DNA from: Bacillus sp. F19
GTDB taxonomy: Bacteria > Bacillota > Bacilli > Bacillales > Bacillaceae
Direction: 5' to 3'
Length of the DNA: 64,000 nucleotides
Assembly: GCA_023823795.1 (NCBI GenBank)
Contig: CP085710.1
Location: 62,001-126,000, forward strand
The notes under the pieces were generated by a model. That model did no database searches, was not told the DNA's origin, and saw only the letters and a program-made list of their open reading frames with translations. The translations under genes and the position numbers were made by a program. Positions 1 through 8,920 of the stretch are shown one piece after another; position 1 is the first letter of the stretch; every line of letters starts with the position of its first letter.

Positions 1-44
1 AAGATGCGCTGGTAGAAATTGAAGTTATTGCTTCTGTTAACTGA
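1..44 (+). CDS. ridA: RidA family enamine/imine deaminase, C-terminal end only
   Basis: Only the last 13 codons lie in the window, reading DALVEIEVIASVN in the frame starting at base 3, with stop TGA at 42-44. This tail matches the end of RidA/YabJ proteins, which hydrolyse reactive enamine and imine intermediates such as 2-aminoacrylate. In B. subtilis yabJ sits between purR and spoVG, and spoVG follows here too, so position supports the call. Nothing can be said about the rest of the protein. Confidence 0.8.
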   Translation, partial: DALVEIEVIASVN

Positions 45-198
45 TCATTTATAAGATGGAGCTTTTGCAAGATGAATCGTTTATGATTAGCTGTATATTA
101 AAAAAGCAGCTTGATTCCATTAATAAATGGCACAATCACAAGCGTCCAGATAAAATGAGCACAATCACCTGATTTTTCGAAAAATTTTTCCATTCTTG

Positions 199-227
199 CA
201 GGAAAAAGAAAAATTCCGTTGAATAAC
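199..227 (+). promoter_or_regulatory. Sigma-H promoter of spoVG
   Basis: GCAGGAAAA at 199-207 and GTTGAATAA at 219-227, separated by 11 bases, fit the sigma-H consensus RNAGGAWWW and RNNGAATWW. An A/T-rich block lies just upstream (about 172-193), as in B. subtilis, where AbrB binds. spoVG is a classic sigma-H gene, and sigH itself is near the other end of this window. Confidence 0.85.
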
Positions 228-267
228 TTAACTAAAGTTTTTCATACAGGAAAAGGTGGTGAACAGA

Positions 268-558
268 ATGGAAGTAACTGACGTAAGATTACGCCGCGTA
301 AACACCGAAGGCCGCATGAGAGCGATTGCATCAATTACGTTGGATCATGAGTTTGTTGTTCATGATATTCGTGTGATTGATGGAAACAATGGACTTTTTG
401 TGGCAATGCCAAGCAAACGCACTCCAGACGGAGAGTTCCGTGATATAGCACATCCAATTAATTCTGGAACTCGCGGAAAAATTCAAGAGGCAGTGTTAGC
501 CGAGTATCATCGTTTAGGTGAACTTGAAGTTGAATTTGAGGAAGCAGGCGCTTCTTGA
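268..558 (+). CDS. spoVG: Septation / sporulation regulator SpoVG, RNA-binding protein
   Basis: A 96-residue protein almost identical to B. subtilis SpoVG, with the conserved core [18 protein letters not shown] and the stretch [16 protein letters not shown]. SpoVG proteins bind nucleic acid; the family affects asymmetric septation and spore cortex formation in Bacillus and virulence genes in other Firmicutes. The ATG at 268 is chosen because it gives the family N-terminus [10 protein letters not shown] and lies 5 bases after the AGGTGGTGA ribosome site; an in-frame GTG at 256 falls inside that site. It is a single-gene unit between a sigma-H promoter and a strong terminator. Confidence 0.97.
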   Translation: MEVTDVRLRRVNTEGRMRAIASITLDHEFVVHDIRVIDGNNGLFVAMPSKRTPDGEFRDIAHPINSGTRGKIQEAVLAEYHRLGELEVEFEEAGAS

Positions 559-576
559 TTATATGAAGCACTTTAA

Positions 577-620
577 AAGTCGGGTAGGACTTAGTCCTAT
601 TCGGCTTTTTTGTTTTTTTT
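577..620 (+). terminator. Intrinsic terminator after spoVG
   Basis: Arms 577-590 and 594-607 pair over 14 positions with G-T wobbles around a TTA loop, and a long T-rich run follows. It closes the spoVG transcript 18 bases after the stop codon. Confidence 0.9.
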
Positions 621-685
621 ATGATTGAAAGATTCTTACATATCATGACAATTTTATGAAAAATTATGTACTTTCATATGTTTCC

Positions 686-714
686 TTGAAATAAGGTGCT
701 ATTTGAGATATATT
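686..714 (+). promoter_or_regulatory. Sigma-A promoter of glmU-prs
   Basis: TTGAAA at 686-691 and TATATT at 709-714 with a 17-base spacer. The predicted start near 721 leaves a leader of about 30 bases before glmU. Confidence 0.65.
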
Positions 715-750
715 TTTCTATGGATAAAAAGGTATATTGGAGGCCTGGAA

Positions 751-2106
751 ATGGATAACCGATACGCAGTAATTTTAGCTGCAGGACAAGGCACTAGAAT
801 GAAATCAAAGCTTTATAAAGTGCTGCATCCAGTTGGCGGAAAGCCGATGGTTCAGCATGTTGTTGATGAAGTTTCTAAATTAGATTTAAGCAAAATCGTT
901 GCCATTGTAGGTCACGGAGCGGAAAAAGTACAAGATCAGCTTGGAGAAAGCGTCCAATATGCTGTCCAGGGTGAACAGCTTGGAACGGCTCATGCTGTTA
1001 TGCAGGCAGCAGATCATTTAGAAGATCAAGAGGGAACGACTATTGTTATTTGCGGAGATACTCCTTTAATAACAGCAGAAACAATGGCATCATTACTTTC
1101 TCATCATACAGAAATGAAAGCAAAAGCTACAATTCTTACAGCGAAAGCAGAAGATCCTGCCGGTTACGGCCGCGTCGTCAGAAATGCGGAAGGCCGCGTT
1201 GAAAAAATTGTAGAGCATAAAGATTCAAATGCAGAAGAGCTCTTGATCAAGGAGATCAATACAGGCACTTATTGCTTTGACAACCGTGCTCTTTTTGATG
1301 CGCTGAAGAAAGTGTCAAATGACAATTCCCAAGGTGAATATTATCTTCCAGATGTGATTGAAATTCTTAAAACAAACAATGAAATCGTTTCGGCATTCCA
1401 GACGGCATCATTCGAAGAGACGCTTGGAGTAAATGATAGAGTAGCTCTTGCGCTAGCTGAGCAGTATATGAAAAAGCGGGTAAACGCCTTTCATATGAAA
1501 AACGGGGTTTCCATTATTGATCCTGAGAACACATACATCTCAAGTGATGCTAAAATTGGACGGGACACTGTGATTTACCCTGGCACTGTTATTTCAGGCA
1601 ATACTGTTATTGGAGAAGATTCTATTATTGGACCTCATACAGAAGTAAAAGACTGCACGGTTGGAGATCGCACAACAATCCGCCAGTCTGTTGCACATGA
1701 CAGTGAAATCGGTCATGATGTAAATATCGGGCCTTTTGCGCACATCAGACCTGCATCGTCTATTGCGGATGAGGTGAAGATCGGCAACTTTGTTGAAATC
1801 AAGAAATCATCAATGGGCAAAGCAAGCAAAGCTTCTCATTTAAGCTATATCGGCGATGCTGAAGTCGGCGCAGATGTGAACCTTGGCTGCGGATCCATTA
1901 CTGTCAATTACGACGGCAAGAATAAATTCCTTACAAAAATTGAGGATGGTGTTTTCATAGGCTGCAATTCAAACTTAATTGCTCCGGTAACAGTCGGTCA
2001 AGGTGCGTATGTTGCGGCAGGCTCGACAATTACAGATGATGTACCTGGCAATGCGCTTTCTATTGCGCGTGCAAGACAAGTGAATAAAGATGGGTACATG
2101 AAGTAA
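751..2106 (+). CDS. glmU: Bifunctional UDP-GlcNAc pyrophosphorylase / glucosamine-1-phosphate acetyltransferase
   Basis: This 451-residue enzyme makes UDP-N-acetylglucosamine, the precursor of peptidoglycan and teichoic acid, in two steps: acetylation of glucosamine-1-phosphate and uridylyl transfer. The N-terminal nucleotidyltransferase half carries the signature [11 protein letters not shown] (residues 9-19). From about residue 250 the protein becomes a left-handed beta-helix of hexapeptide repeats, with the acetyltransferase segment [11 protein letters not shown] near 363. The ATG at 751 follows GGAGG at 739-743 and matches the family N-terminus MDNRYAVIL; an upstream in-frame ATG at 703 would overlap the predicted promoter. 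It is followed by prs after a 61-base gap, as in B. subtilis. Confidence 0.98.
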   Translation: MDNRYAVILAAGQGTRMKSKLYKVLHPVGGKPMVQHVVDEVSKLDLSKIVAIVGHGAEKVQDQLGESVQYAVQGEQLGTAHAVMQAADHLEDQEGTTIVICGDTPLITAETMASLLSHHTEMKAKATILTAKAEDPAGYGRVVRNAEGRVEKIVEHKDSNAEELLIKEINTGTYCFDNRALFDALKKVSNDNSQGEYYLPDVIEILKTNNEIVSAFQTASFEETLGVNDRVALALAEQYMKKRVNAFHMKNGVSIIDPENTYISSDAKIGRDTVIYPGTVISGNTVIGEDSIIGPHTEVKDCTVGDRTTIRQSVAHDSEIGHDVNIGPFAHIRPASSIADEVKIGNFVEIKKSSMGKASKASHLSYIGDAEVGADVNLGCGSITVNYDGKNKFLTKIEDGVFIGCNSNLIAPVTVGQGAYVAAGSTITDDVPGNALSIARARQVNKDGYMK

Positions 2107-2167
2107 AGAATGCGCAAGAAATCATACTTCTCAATATTATAAAACCTAGTGGAGGTCTCCTTTAAAT

Positions 2168-3121
2168 ATGTCTAATCGTTATGCAGATTCTAATTTAAAG
2201 ATTTTTACATTAAACTCGAACACAGCTTTAGCTGAAGAGATTGCAGATGAAGTTGGTGTTGACTTAGGTAAATGTTCGGTAACTCGTTTCAGTGATGGGG
2301 AAGTTCAAATTAACATTGAAGAAAGTATCCGCGGCTGTGACGTTTTCGTTATTCAATCAACGAGCGCGCCAGTTAATGAACACTTGATGGAAGTATTGAT
2401 AATGGTTGATGCGCTTAAGCGTGCCTCTGCTAAAACAATCAATATTGTTATGCCTTATTATGGCTATGCGCGTCAAGACCGCAAAGCGCGTGCACGTGAG
2501 CCGATTACCGCAAAGCTTGTTGCGAACTTGCTTGAAACGGCAGGCGCAGACCGCGTCATCACTCTTGATCTGCATGCTCCGCAAATTCAGGGATTCTTTG
2601 ACATCTTAATTGACCATCTAATGGGTGTGCCGATTCTTTCAGAGTACTTCCTTGAAAAAGACTTAAAGGACATCGTTATTGTTTCGCCTGACCACGGTGG
2701 CGTAACGCGTGCCCGCAAGCTTGCAGACCGTTTGAAAGCGCCGATTGCGATCATCGACAAACGCCGTCCGAGACCGAATGTAGCTGAAGTAATGAACATT
2801 GTAGGTAACATTGAAGGCAAAACAGCTATCTTAATTGATGATATAATTGATACAGCCGGAACGATTACACTTGCTGCTAACGCATTAGTAGAAAACGGGG
2901 CAACAGAAGTATATGCTTGCTGTACTCATCCTGTTTTATCAGGACCTGCGATCGAGCGTATCCAAAACTCAAATATTAAAGAATTAGTTGTTACGAATTC
3001 AATTACTTTAAGTGAAGAGAAGAAAATTAGCAAGCTGAAACAGCTATCGGTTGCTCCACTAATTGGTGAAGCTATTATCCGAGTTCATGAAGAGCAATCT
3101 GTCAGCACTCTCTTTGATTAA
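2168..3121 (+). CDS. prs: Ribose-phosphate pyrophosphokinase (PRPP synthetase)
   Basis: A cytoplasmic enzyme converting ribose-5-phosphate and ATP to PRPP, which feeds purine, pyrimidine, histidine, tryptophan and NAD synthesis. It has 317 residues, the same as B. subtilis Prs. The PRPP-binding loop DDIIDTAGT is at about 224-232, and the region [17 protein letters not shown] around 97-113 carries catalytic and nucleotide-binding residues. GGAGGT at 2151-2156 sets the ATG at 2168. It probably shares the glmU promoter and ends at a strong terminator. Confidence 0.98.
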   Translation: MSNRYADSNLKIFTLNSNTALAEEIADEVGVDLGKCSVTRFSDGEVQINIEESIRGCDVFVIQSTSAPVNEHLMEVLIMVDALKRASAKTINIVMPYYGYARQDRKARAREPITAKLVANLLETAGADRVITLDLHAPQIQGFFDILIDHLMGVPILSEYFLEKDLKDIVIVSPDHGGVTRARKLADRLKAPIAIIDKRRPRPNVAEVMNIVGNIEGKTAILIDDIIDTAGTITLAANALVENGATEVYACCTHPVLSGPAIERIQNSNIKELVVTNSITLSEEKKISKLKQLSVAPLIGEAIIRVHEEQSVSTLFD

Positions 3122-3129
3122 TGCTTTTG

Positions 3130-3171
3130 AAAAACACCCTCGCTGCCTTTTTGGCCCTGAGGGTGTTTTTG
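3130..3171 (+). terminator. Intrinsic terminator after prs
   Basis: AAAAACACCCTC at 3130-3141 pairs perfectly with GAGGGTGTTTTT at 3159-3170 across a 17-base loop. The distal arm itself supplies the T run. Confidence 0.9.
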
Positions 3172-3245
3172 TATTATAAAAATCGTTAAAGAATATATAT
3201 ATGGAAGAAGAAGACGAGACGAAACCATCCTTTTCTAAGAAAAAT

Positions 3246-3271
3246 GTTTAGACGCTGGCAATAATGGGAAT
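3246..3271 (+). promoter_or_regulatory. Sigma-B-like promoter of ctc
   Basis: GTTTAG at 3246-3251 and GGGAAT at 3266-3271, spaced by 14 bases, resemble the sigma-B consensus GTTTAA-N12-15-GGGTAT with one change in the upstream and one in the downstream box. ctc is a classic general-stress gene under sigma-B in B. subtilis. The start would lie about 35 bases before the ATG. Confidence 0.65.
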
Positions 3272-3312
3272 TAAATAAGACATAACTTATCTTTAGGAAG
3301 GTGTTTTGGACT

Positions 3313-3948
3313 ATGACAACATTAAAAGTACAAGAACGAACAGTATTTACAAACTCAGCAAGAAGAAAGGTTCGTGAACAGGGACAAGTTCCTGCTGTCA
3401 TTTATGGAAAGTCAACGGATACAAAATCAATCTCCTTAGATAGCACTGAATTAATTAAAACGCTGCGTGATGAAGGACGAAACGCCATTATAAAGCTTGA
3501 TTTAGATGGAAAATCACATTCGGTTATGCTGTATGAAATGCAGACAGATCCGCTCAAAAACGAAATCATTCATGCTGACTTCCATGTCGTCAACCTTAAA
3601 GAAGACGTTGTCGTTGAGGTTCCGATTACACTGACAGGCGATGCAGCAGGGGTAAAAGACGGCGGAGTGCTTCAGCAGCCAATGTATCAGGCATCAATTA
3701 CAGCTAAACCTGGTGATATCCCTCAGTCCATTGAGGTCGATATTTCAGAGCTTGGCGTCAACGATACACTGACGATTAAAGATGTTAAGGTTTCTGGCAA
3801 GTACACATTCAATCATGAAGAAGATGAAGTTGTTGCTTCTATTCTGCCTCCAAAGCAAGAAGAAGAAATTGACAGCGGCGAGCAGCAAGAAGGTGGCGAA
3901 CCGGAGCGTGTTGAGGGCAGAGAGAATAAAGAAGATTCCTCTGAATAA
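3313..3948 (+). CDS. ctc: General stress protein Ctc, long-form ribosomal protein bL25
   Basis: A 211-residue bL25/TL5/CTC family protein. The N-terminal domain (about 1-92) is the 5S rRNA-binding L25 fold, starting TTLKVQERTVFTNSARRKVREQG. The C-terminal beta domain (about 95-185) has VVVEVPITLTGDAAG and is followed by a very acidic, low-complexity tail rich in Glu and Gln (about 180-211). The ATG at 3313 is 9 bases after AGGAAGGTG; an in-frame ATG or GTG at 3301 would overlap that site. The protein joins the large subunit under stress; a sigma-B-like promoter lies just upstream, as expected. Confidence 0.95.
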   Translation: MTTLKVQERTVFTNSARRKVREQGQVPAVIYGKSTDTKSISLDSTELIKTLRDEGRNAIIKLDLDGKSHSVMLYEMQTDPLKNEIIHADFHVVNLKEDVVVEVPITLTGDAAGVKDGGVLQQPMYQASITAKPGDIPQSIEVDISELGVNDTLTIKDVKVSGKYTFNHEEDEVVASILPPKQEEEIDSGEQQEGGEPERVEGRENKEDSSE

Positions 3949-3970
3949 AATAAACAATTATAATTTGCAG

Positions 3971-3998
3971 AACGTAGCCATTTAATGGCTGCGTTTTT
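3971..3998 (+). terminator. Intrinsic terminator after ctc
   Basis: AACGTAGCCAT pairs with ATGGCTGCGTT around a short TTA loop, followed by a T run. It lies about 22 bases past the ctc stop. Confidence 0.85.
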
Positions 3999-4037
3999 TA
4001 TGGTATTGTTTAAATAGAGAAAAAGATACTAAAACTA

Positions 4038-4089
4038 GGGTGATGATAGGTGATTGGGATAAATCTCTCCAATCCGCATCATCCTTTTT
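4038..4089 (+). terminator. Second terminator-like hairpin between ctc and pth
   Basis: A long hairpin: GGGTGATG at 4038-4045 pairs with CATCATCC at 4077-4084, and inside it GATTGG at 4052-4057 pairs with CCAATC at 4069-4074. TTTTT follows at 4085-4089. It lies about 40 bases beyond the ctc terminator and about 90 before pth, so it could be a back-up terminator or an attenuator in the pth leader. Confidence 0.6.
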
Positions 4090-4177
4090 GAACATAATTG
4101 AGCGAGTATGGCTAAGGTAGGTACACACTGTTGGTTAGCTTAGTTATACCACTTCTAGAATAAAGGCAGGTACGAGA

Positions 4178-4735
4178 ATGAAACTATTCATTGGACTTGG
4201 GAATCCAGGGAAGCAATATGAGGATACACGGCACAATGTCGGCTTTATGGCGATTGACGAACTATCAAAGCGATTGGACATCCCTCTTGATCGTTCAAAG
4301 TTTAACGGAATCTTCGGAATCGGTCATGTTTCAGGCGAGAAAATCATATTATTAAAACCACTTACATATATGAACCTCTCAGGTGAATGTATCAGACCCT
4401 TGATGGACTATTATGAAATCGAGGAAAAAGACATTGCTGTCATTTACGATGATCTTGATTTACCCGCTGGAAAAGTGCGCCTGAGAATGAAGGGCAGTGC
4501 GGGCGGCCATAACGGAATCAAATCAATGATTACGCATTTAAACACCCAGGAATTTAATCGTGTGCGAATTGGAATCGACCGTCCGACAGGCGGAATGAGT
4601 GTTTCAAATTATGTATTAGGCTCATTCGGGAAAGAAGAACAGCCGAGCATAAAAGACGCGATTGCAATCTCTGCAGATGCATGTGAAAGCTTTATTACAG
4701 AGCCATTTTTACAGGTGATGAACAAATATAACTGA
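4178..4735 (+). CDS. pth: Peptidyl-tRNA hydrolase
   Basis: This enzyme cleaves the ester bond of peptidyl-tRNA released from stalled ribosomes and so recycles tRNA; in B. subtilis the gene is also called spoVC. The protein has 185 residues, typical for the family. Visible signature residues are Asn9 and the catalytic His19 in [16 protein letters not shown], the segment YDDLDLPAG with Asp91, and [11 protein letters not shown]. The ribosome site is modest (AAGGCAGGT about 8 bases before the ATG). fin follows, and the sigma-F promoter for fin begins 3 bases after the pth stop. Confidence 0.97.
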   Translation: MKLFIGLGNPGKQYEDTRHNVGFMAIDELSKRLDIPLDRSKFNGIFGIGHVSGEKIILLKPLTYMNLSGECIRPLMDYYEIEEKDIAVIYDDLDLPAGKVRLRMKGSAGGHNGIKSMITHLNTQEFNRVRIGIDRPTGGMSVSNYVLGSFGKEEQPSIKDAIAISADACESFITEPFLQVMNKYN

Positions 4736-4738
4736 AGA

Positions 4739-4768
4739 GTATAAGCGAGCTCCTGAAGGTCCATACTA
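4739..4768 (+). promoter_or_regulatory. Sigma-F promoter of fin
   Basis: GTATA at 4739-4743, a 15-base spacer, then GTCCATACTA at 4759-4768. The sigma-F consensus is GYATA-N15-GGNNANAHTR, so only the second G of the downstream box differs. fin is known as a sigma-F regulon member in B. subtilis, which supports the reading. Confidence 0.75.
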
Positions 4769-4790
4769 GAGTTAAAAACTTTTTCAGGAG
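4750..4790 (+). promoter_or_regulatory. Inverted repeat overlapping the fin ribosome site
   Basis: CTCCTGAA at 4750-4757 is perfectly complementary to TTCAGGAG at 4783-4790, and the latter overlaps the fin ribosome site AGGAGGGG (4787-4794). The upstream arm lies inside the sigma-F promoter spacer, so it is absent from an mRNA started there (near 4775) but present in read-through RNA from pth. Confidence 0.55.
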
Positions 4791-4800
4791 GGGCTTTTCA

Positions 4801-5031
4801 TTGGCGCTACATTATAACTGCCGTCATTGCGGTGTAAAGGTTGGAACAATTGACAGCGTTTCAGTATACAGTGAACAATTGGGATTCCATCACCTGTCGC
4901 AGGAAGAGAGACAAGAAATGATATCATATGAGTCGAATGGCGATATACTTGTAAAAACCATTTGCGAGGATTGTCAGGAAGCATTAGAGAGAAATCCTGA
5001 TTATCATCAGCTGCAGCGTTTTATTCAATAG
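4801..5031 (+). CDS. fin: Fin, anti-sigma-F switch protein
   Basis: A 76-residue protein of the Fin (YabK) family. It binds RNA polymerase to block sigma-F and promotes the shift to sigma-G in the forespore. Cysteine pairs are visible at the start (NCRHCG) and near residue 58 (CEDCQEAL), forming the family zinc-binding site. The start is TTG at 4801, 6 bases after the strong AGGAGGGG; this gives the conserved N-terminus [11 protein letters not shown]. Length equals the B. subtilis protein. A sigma-F promoter lies just upstream. Confidence 0.93.
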   Translation: MALHYNCRHCGVKVGTIDSVSVYSEQLGFHHLSQEERQEMISYESNGDILVKTICEDCQEALERNPDYHQLQRFIQ

Positions 5032-5036
5032 GAAAA

Positions 5037-5068
5037 GCTTTGGTGACGAAAGGAACCAAGGCATTTTT
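5037..5068 (+). terminator. Likely terminator after fin
   Basis: GCTTTGGT at 5037-5044 pairs with ACCAAGGC at 5055-5062 (one G-T pair), followed by ATTTTT. It separates fin from mfd. Confidence 0.65.
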
Positions 5069-5187
5069 CCGTTAAATCCAGTAACTGATATTGTGCAGGC
5101 GCCGGAATCTCTGGCCCTGTGCTCTGCTTCTAATAGAGAGATCGACATCCGCCTTTCTATCACTAACAAAAGGGGAGGTTTTAGCCT

Positions 5188-8100
5188 TTGCAAAGTTTGC
5201 AGCATTACTTTTATGATAATGACGATTTTCAGACGATTATTGAAGGAGTTCATGGAGGCCTGAAAGAGCAGCTCGTAGCAGGCTTATCCGGCTCTGCAAG
5301 GTCTGTCTTCTCGTCTTCACTTTATCAGCATTCAAAAAAACCGATTTTAATGATTACCCATAACCTGTTTCAGGCACAGAAGATCTATGAAGACCTGGCC
5401 AACCTTATAGGAGATCAGGTTCTTCTTTATCCTGTAAATGAATTAATTGCTTCTGAGCTTGCTGTAGCAAGCCCTGAGTTAAAAGCACAGAGAATGGAAG
5501 TCCTGAATCAATTATCCCAAGATAAAAGAAAAATTATCGTTGCTCCAGTCGCAGCGCTCAGAAGGTTCTTGCCGCCGAAAGAAGCTTGGCTTGAAAATCA
5601 GTTTCATTTAAAGCTTGGACAAGAATTAAATCTTGAAAAAACAATGGCATCCTTAATTACGATGGGGTATGAAAGAGCCGGAATGGTTTCTGCTCCCGGA
5701 GAGTTCAGTTTAAGAGGCGGGATTATGGATATCTATCCTCTTACTGAAGAATACCCGATTCGGATTGAACTGTTTGATACAGAGATTGATTCGATCCGCT
5801 CTTTTAACAGCGAAGATCAGCGTTCAATTGCTAAGCTTAAAGAAGTTCATATCGGTCCTGCAGAGGAACTCATTGTTGATCAAAGCAGAATCACTGCATG
5901 CATACAGAAGCTGGAAAGTGGTTTAGCCTACAGCTTGAAACGGCTGAAGGATGAAAAACAAAAAGAGATTCTGGCAGAGAATATCGGGTATGAGCTTGAA
6001 CAATTAAGGAACGGCCAATTTAATCAGGAAATGTTTAAATATCTTTCATACTTTTATGAGAAGCCCGCTAGTTTACTAGATTATTTTAATGAGCAGACCA
6101 TTGTAGTCATGGATGAAGTCAGCAGAATTCAGGAAATGTACGAAAATCTTGAAAAAGAAGAGGCTGATTGGTATACGAGCCTGCTTGAGCACGGGAAAAT
6201 TGTGAATGATGTTAAAATGTCCCATAAATATGCAGATGTTTTAACAAAAACAAAGCATCCGCTTGTCTATCTATCCCTATTTTTGCGTCATGTCCCGCAT
6301 ACAAGTCCTCAGAATATCTTAAATGTGTCATGTAAGCAGATGCAGAATTTTCATGGGCAAATGAATGTGCTGAAAAGTGAAATTGATAGATGGAAAAAAG
6401 CAAAATTCTCTGTTGTATTTCTTGGTGCTACGGAAGAGAGAGTCAAAAAGCTTGAGGGTGTGCTGGCTGATTATGACATTACAGCTGCTTTTTTGAAAAA
6501 AAATGAAGCGCCAAGGCTTGGCAATCTCTACATTATGGAAGGCGATCTGCAAACGGGGTTTGAACTCCCGCTGCAAAAGCTTGCCGTTATTACAGAGGAA
6601 GAGCTTTTTAAAAAGAGAGTGAAAAAACAGCCAAGAAGCCAGAAAATATCAAATGCGGAAAGAATTAAGAGCTATTCGGAACTTCAAGTTGGAGATCATG
6701 TTGTTCATGTGAATCACGGGATCGGTAAATACTTGGGTATTGAAACCCTCGTAATAAATGGCGTGCACAAAGACTATCTGCATATCCGCTATCATGGCAG
6801 CGATAAGCTGTATGTTCCTGTCGAACAAATTGATCTGATTCAGAAGTATGTAGGCTCAGAGGGAAAAGAGCCAAAGATTTACAAGCTTGGCGGCAGTGAC
6901 TGGAAGCGGGTTAAGAAGAAAGTTGAATCCTCTGTCCAGGATATAGCTGATGACTTAATCAAGCTTTATGCTGAGAGGGAAGCAAGTGTAGGTTATGGGT
7001 TTTCGCCTGATGGCGAGATGCAGCGCGAGTTTGAATCGATTTTTCCATATCAGGAAACGGAGGATCAGCTTCGCTCCATTCATGAAATCAAGCTTGATAT
7101 GGAAAGAGAACGGCCGATGGACCGGCTTCTTTGCGGTGATGTGGGCTATGGTAAAACAGAGGTTGCAATCCGTGCTGCATTTAAAGCCATTGCTGATGGT
7201 AAGCAGGTCGCCCTGCTGGTTCCGACAACCATCCTTGCACAGCAGCATTTTGAAACAATCCGGGAGAGGTTTCAGGATTACCCGATTAATATAGGCTTGC
7301 TCAGCCGTTTTAGATCAAGAAAAGAAATGAACGAAACAGTAAAAGGTCTGAATAACGGGACTGTTGACATGGTTATTGGGACACACCGCCTTTTATCTAA
7401 AGATGTTACGTACAAAGAGCTGGGCCTTTTGATTATCGATGAAGAGCAGCGCTTTGGTGTTACACATAAAGAGAAAATTAAACAAATGAAGGCAAACATT
7501 GATGTCCTGACTTTAACAGCTACCCCAATCCCGCGTACGCTCCATATGTCAATGCTTGGAGTCCGCGATTTGTCTGTTATCGAAACACCGCCTGAGAACC
7601 GGTTCCCTGTACAGACATATGTCGTTGAATATAATGGCGGGTTCGTCCGTGAAGCGATTGAAAGAGAACTTGCAAGGGGCGGCCAAGTCTACTTTTTATA
7701 CAACCGCGTAGACGATATTGACCGCAAAGCAGATGAAATATCTATGCTTGTACCTGATGCACGTGTGACATACGCTCATGGAAAAATGTCCGAGAATGAA
7801 CTTGAATCAACGATGCTTAATTTCCTTGATGGGCAATTTGATGTGCTTGTCAGTACGACAATCATTGAAACGGGGGTTGATATTCCAAATGTGAATACGC
7901 TGATCGTCCATGATGCCGATAAGATGGGTCTCTCTCAGCTCTATCAGCTAAGGGGCCGTGTCGGACGTTCCAGCCGAATTGCGTATGCTTACTTTACGTA
8001 CCGAAAAGACAAAGTGTTGACTGAAGTAGCGGAAAAACGTCTGCAGGCAATTAAAGAGTTTACAGAGCTAGGTTCGGGCTTCAAAATTGCGATGCGCGAC

Positions 8101-8718
8101 CTTTCTATCCGCGGAGCAGGAAATCTGCTTGGTGCACAGCAGCACGGATTCATCGATTCTGTTGGTTTTGATCTTTATTCTCAAATGCTGAAGGAAGCAA
8201 TTGAGGAACGAAGAGAAGACGGTCCGAAAGAGAAACCGTTCCAGGTTGAAATCGATCTTGAAGTGGATGCTTACTTGCCGGAAGAGTACATTTCAGATGG
8301 CAGACAGAAGATCGACATCTATAAACGATTCAGAGCTGTTGCCTCTTTAGCTGATTTAGAAGAGCTGCAGGAAGAAATTGTCGATAGATTCGGGGATTAT
8401 CCGGCAGAGGTAGGCTATCTTATGCAGATTGCAAAGCTTAAAGTTTTTGCCGTCCAGGAGAAGGTAGATATGATCAAGCAGGAAAAAGACTCAGTAGCCC
8501 TTTACGTCAGTGAAGATGCGAGCAGGCTGGTCGATGGGCAGAAGCTGTTTGAGCTGAGCAGCAAATACGGCAGAGCCGTCGGTCTCGGAATGGACGGTAA
8601 AAGGCTTAAAATCACCATCCAGACAAAAGGAGTTATTGCTGATAAATGGCTGAAGATCGCATCAGAGCTTTTAAATGGTTTAGGCTCGGTAAAAAAAGAA
8701 GAGATTTCTGCTAACTGA
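5188..8718 (+). CDS. mfd: Transcription-repair coupling factor Mfd
   Basis: A DNA translocase of 1176 residues that removes RNA polymerase stalled at DNA damage and recruits UvrA. The N-terminal part (about 1-350) is the UvrB-like module with SAPGEFSLRGGIMDIYPL. The RNA-polymerase-interacting region (about 490-560) contains KLYVPVEQID at 540. The SF2 motor follows: Walker A GDVGYGKT at 650-657, Walker B DEEQ at 751-754, TATPIPRT, and QLRGRVGRS. The C-terminal domain closes the protein. The start is TTG at 5188 after AGGGGAGGT, giving an N-terminus and length like B. subtilis Mfd (1177). Confidence 0.97.
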   Translation: MQSLQHYFYDNDDFQTIIEGVHGGLKEQLVAGLSGSARSVFSSSLYQHSKKPILMITHNLFQAQKIYEDLANLIGDQVLLYPVNELIASELAVASPELKAQRMEVLNQLSQDKRKIIVAPVAALRRFLPPKEAWLENQFHLKLGQELNLEKTMASLITMGYERAGMVSAPGEFSLRGGIMDIYPLTEEYPIRIELFDTEIDSIRSFNSEDQRSIAKLKEVHIGPAEELIVDQSRITACIQKLESGLAYSLKRLKDEKQKEILAENIGYELEQLRNGQFNQEMFKYLSYFYEKPASLLDYFNEQTIVVMDEVSRIQEMYENLEKEEADWYTSLLEHGKIVNDVKMSHKYADVLTKTKHPLVYLSLFLRHVPHTSPQNILNVSCKQMQNFHGQMNVLKSEIDRWKKAKFSVVFLGATEERVKKLEGVLADYDITAAFLKKNEAPRLGNLYIMEGDLQTGFELPLQKLAVITEEELFKKRVKKQPRSQKISNAERIKSYSELQVGDHVVHVNHGIGKYLGIETLVINGVHKDYLHIRYHGSDKLYVPVEQIDLIQKYVGSEGKEPKIYKLGGSDWKRVKKKVESSVQDIADDLIKLYAEREASVGYGFSPDGEMQREFESIFPYQETEDQLRSIHEIKLDMERERPMDRLLCGDVGYGKTEVAIRAAFKAIADGKQVALLVPTTILAQQHFETIRERFQDYPINIGLLSRFRSRKEMNETVKGLNNGTVDMVIGTHRLLSKDVTYKELGLLIIDEEQRFGVTHKEKIKQMKANIDVLTLTATPIPRTLHMSMLGVRDLSVIETPPENRFPVQTYVVEYNGGFVREAIERELARGGQVYFLYNRVDDIDRKADEISMLVPDARVTYAHGKMSENELESTMLNFLDGQFDVLVSTTIIETGVDIPNVNTLIVHDADKMGLSQLYQLRGRVGRSSRIAYAYFTYRKDKVLTEVAEKRLQAIKEFTELGSGFKIAMRDLSIRGAGNLLGAQQHGFIDSVGFDLYSQMLKEAIEERREDGPKEKPFQVEIDLEVDAYLPEEYISDGRQKIDIYKRFRAVASLADLEELQEEIVDRFGDYPAEVGYLMQIAKLKVFAVQEKVDMIKQEKDSVALYVSEDASRLVDGQKLFELSSKYGRAVGLGMDGKRLKITIQTKGVIADKWLKIASELLNGLGSVKKEEISAN

Positions 8719-8835
8719 GTTTAATACCCGTTCTTTTTGTCTAAGCTGAAAAGAAAATACTGCCTATTCAAGAAAAATTCGCTGTGTTTGTGTATATTGC
8801 GTGTTTTAGTGAAGGATACTATCCCTAAGCAATGG

Positions 8836-8901
8836 TGATTGTTGAAAAAAGAAGCTCACTTTAGCTGGAGTCAACAATCATCAAGTACACAATCATCAAG
8901 T
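8836..8901 (+). repeat. Perfect 10-bp inverted repeat and 13-bp direct repeat before spoVT
   Basis: TGATTGTTGA at 8836-8845 is exactly complementary to TCAACAATCA at 8871-8880. The unit ACAATCATCAAGT occurs at 8874-8886 and again at 8889-8901, 15 bases apart. Together they fill the 85 bases before the spoVT start and could form a leader hairpin or a protein site. Confidence 0.7.
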
Positions 8902-8920
8902 GAAAGTGAGGCAGCATTAG

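Noticed and set aside
703-750. Longer N-terminus for GlmU
   Set aside because: It overlaps the predicted promoter and lacks a ribosome site; ATG 751 fits the family N-terminus.
8760-8800. Sigma-G promoter for spoVT
   Set aside because: TATATTG near 8793 resembles a -10, but no acceptable -35 is found at 17-18 bases; not supported.
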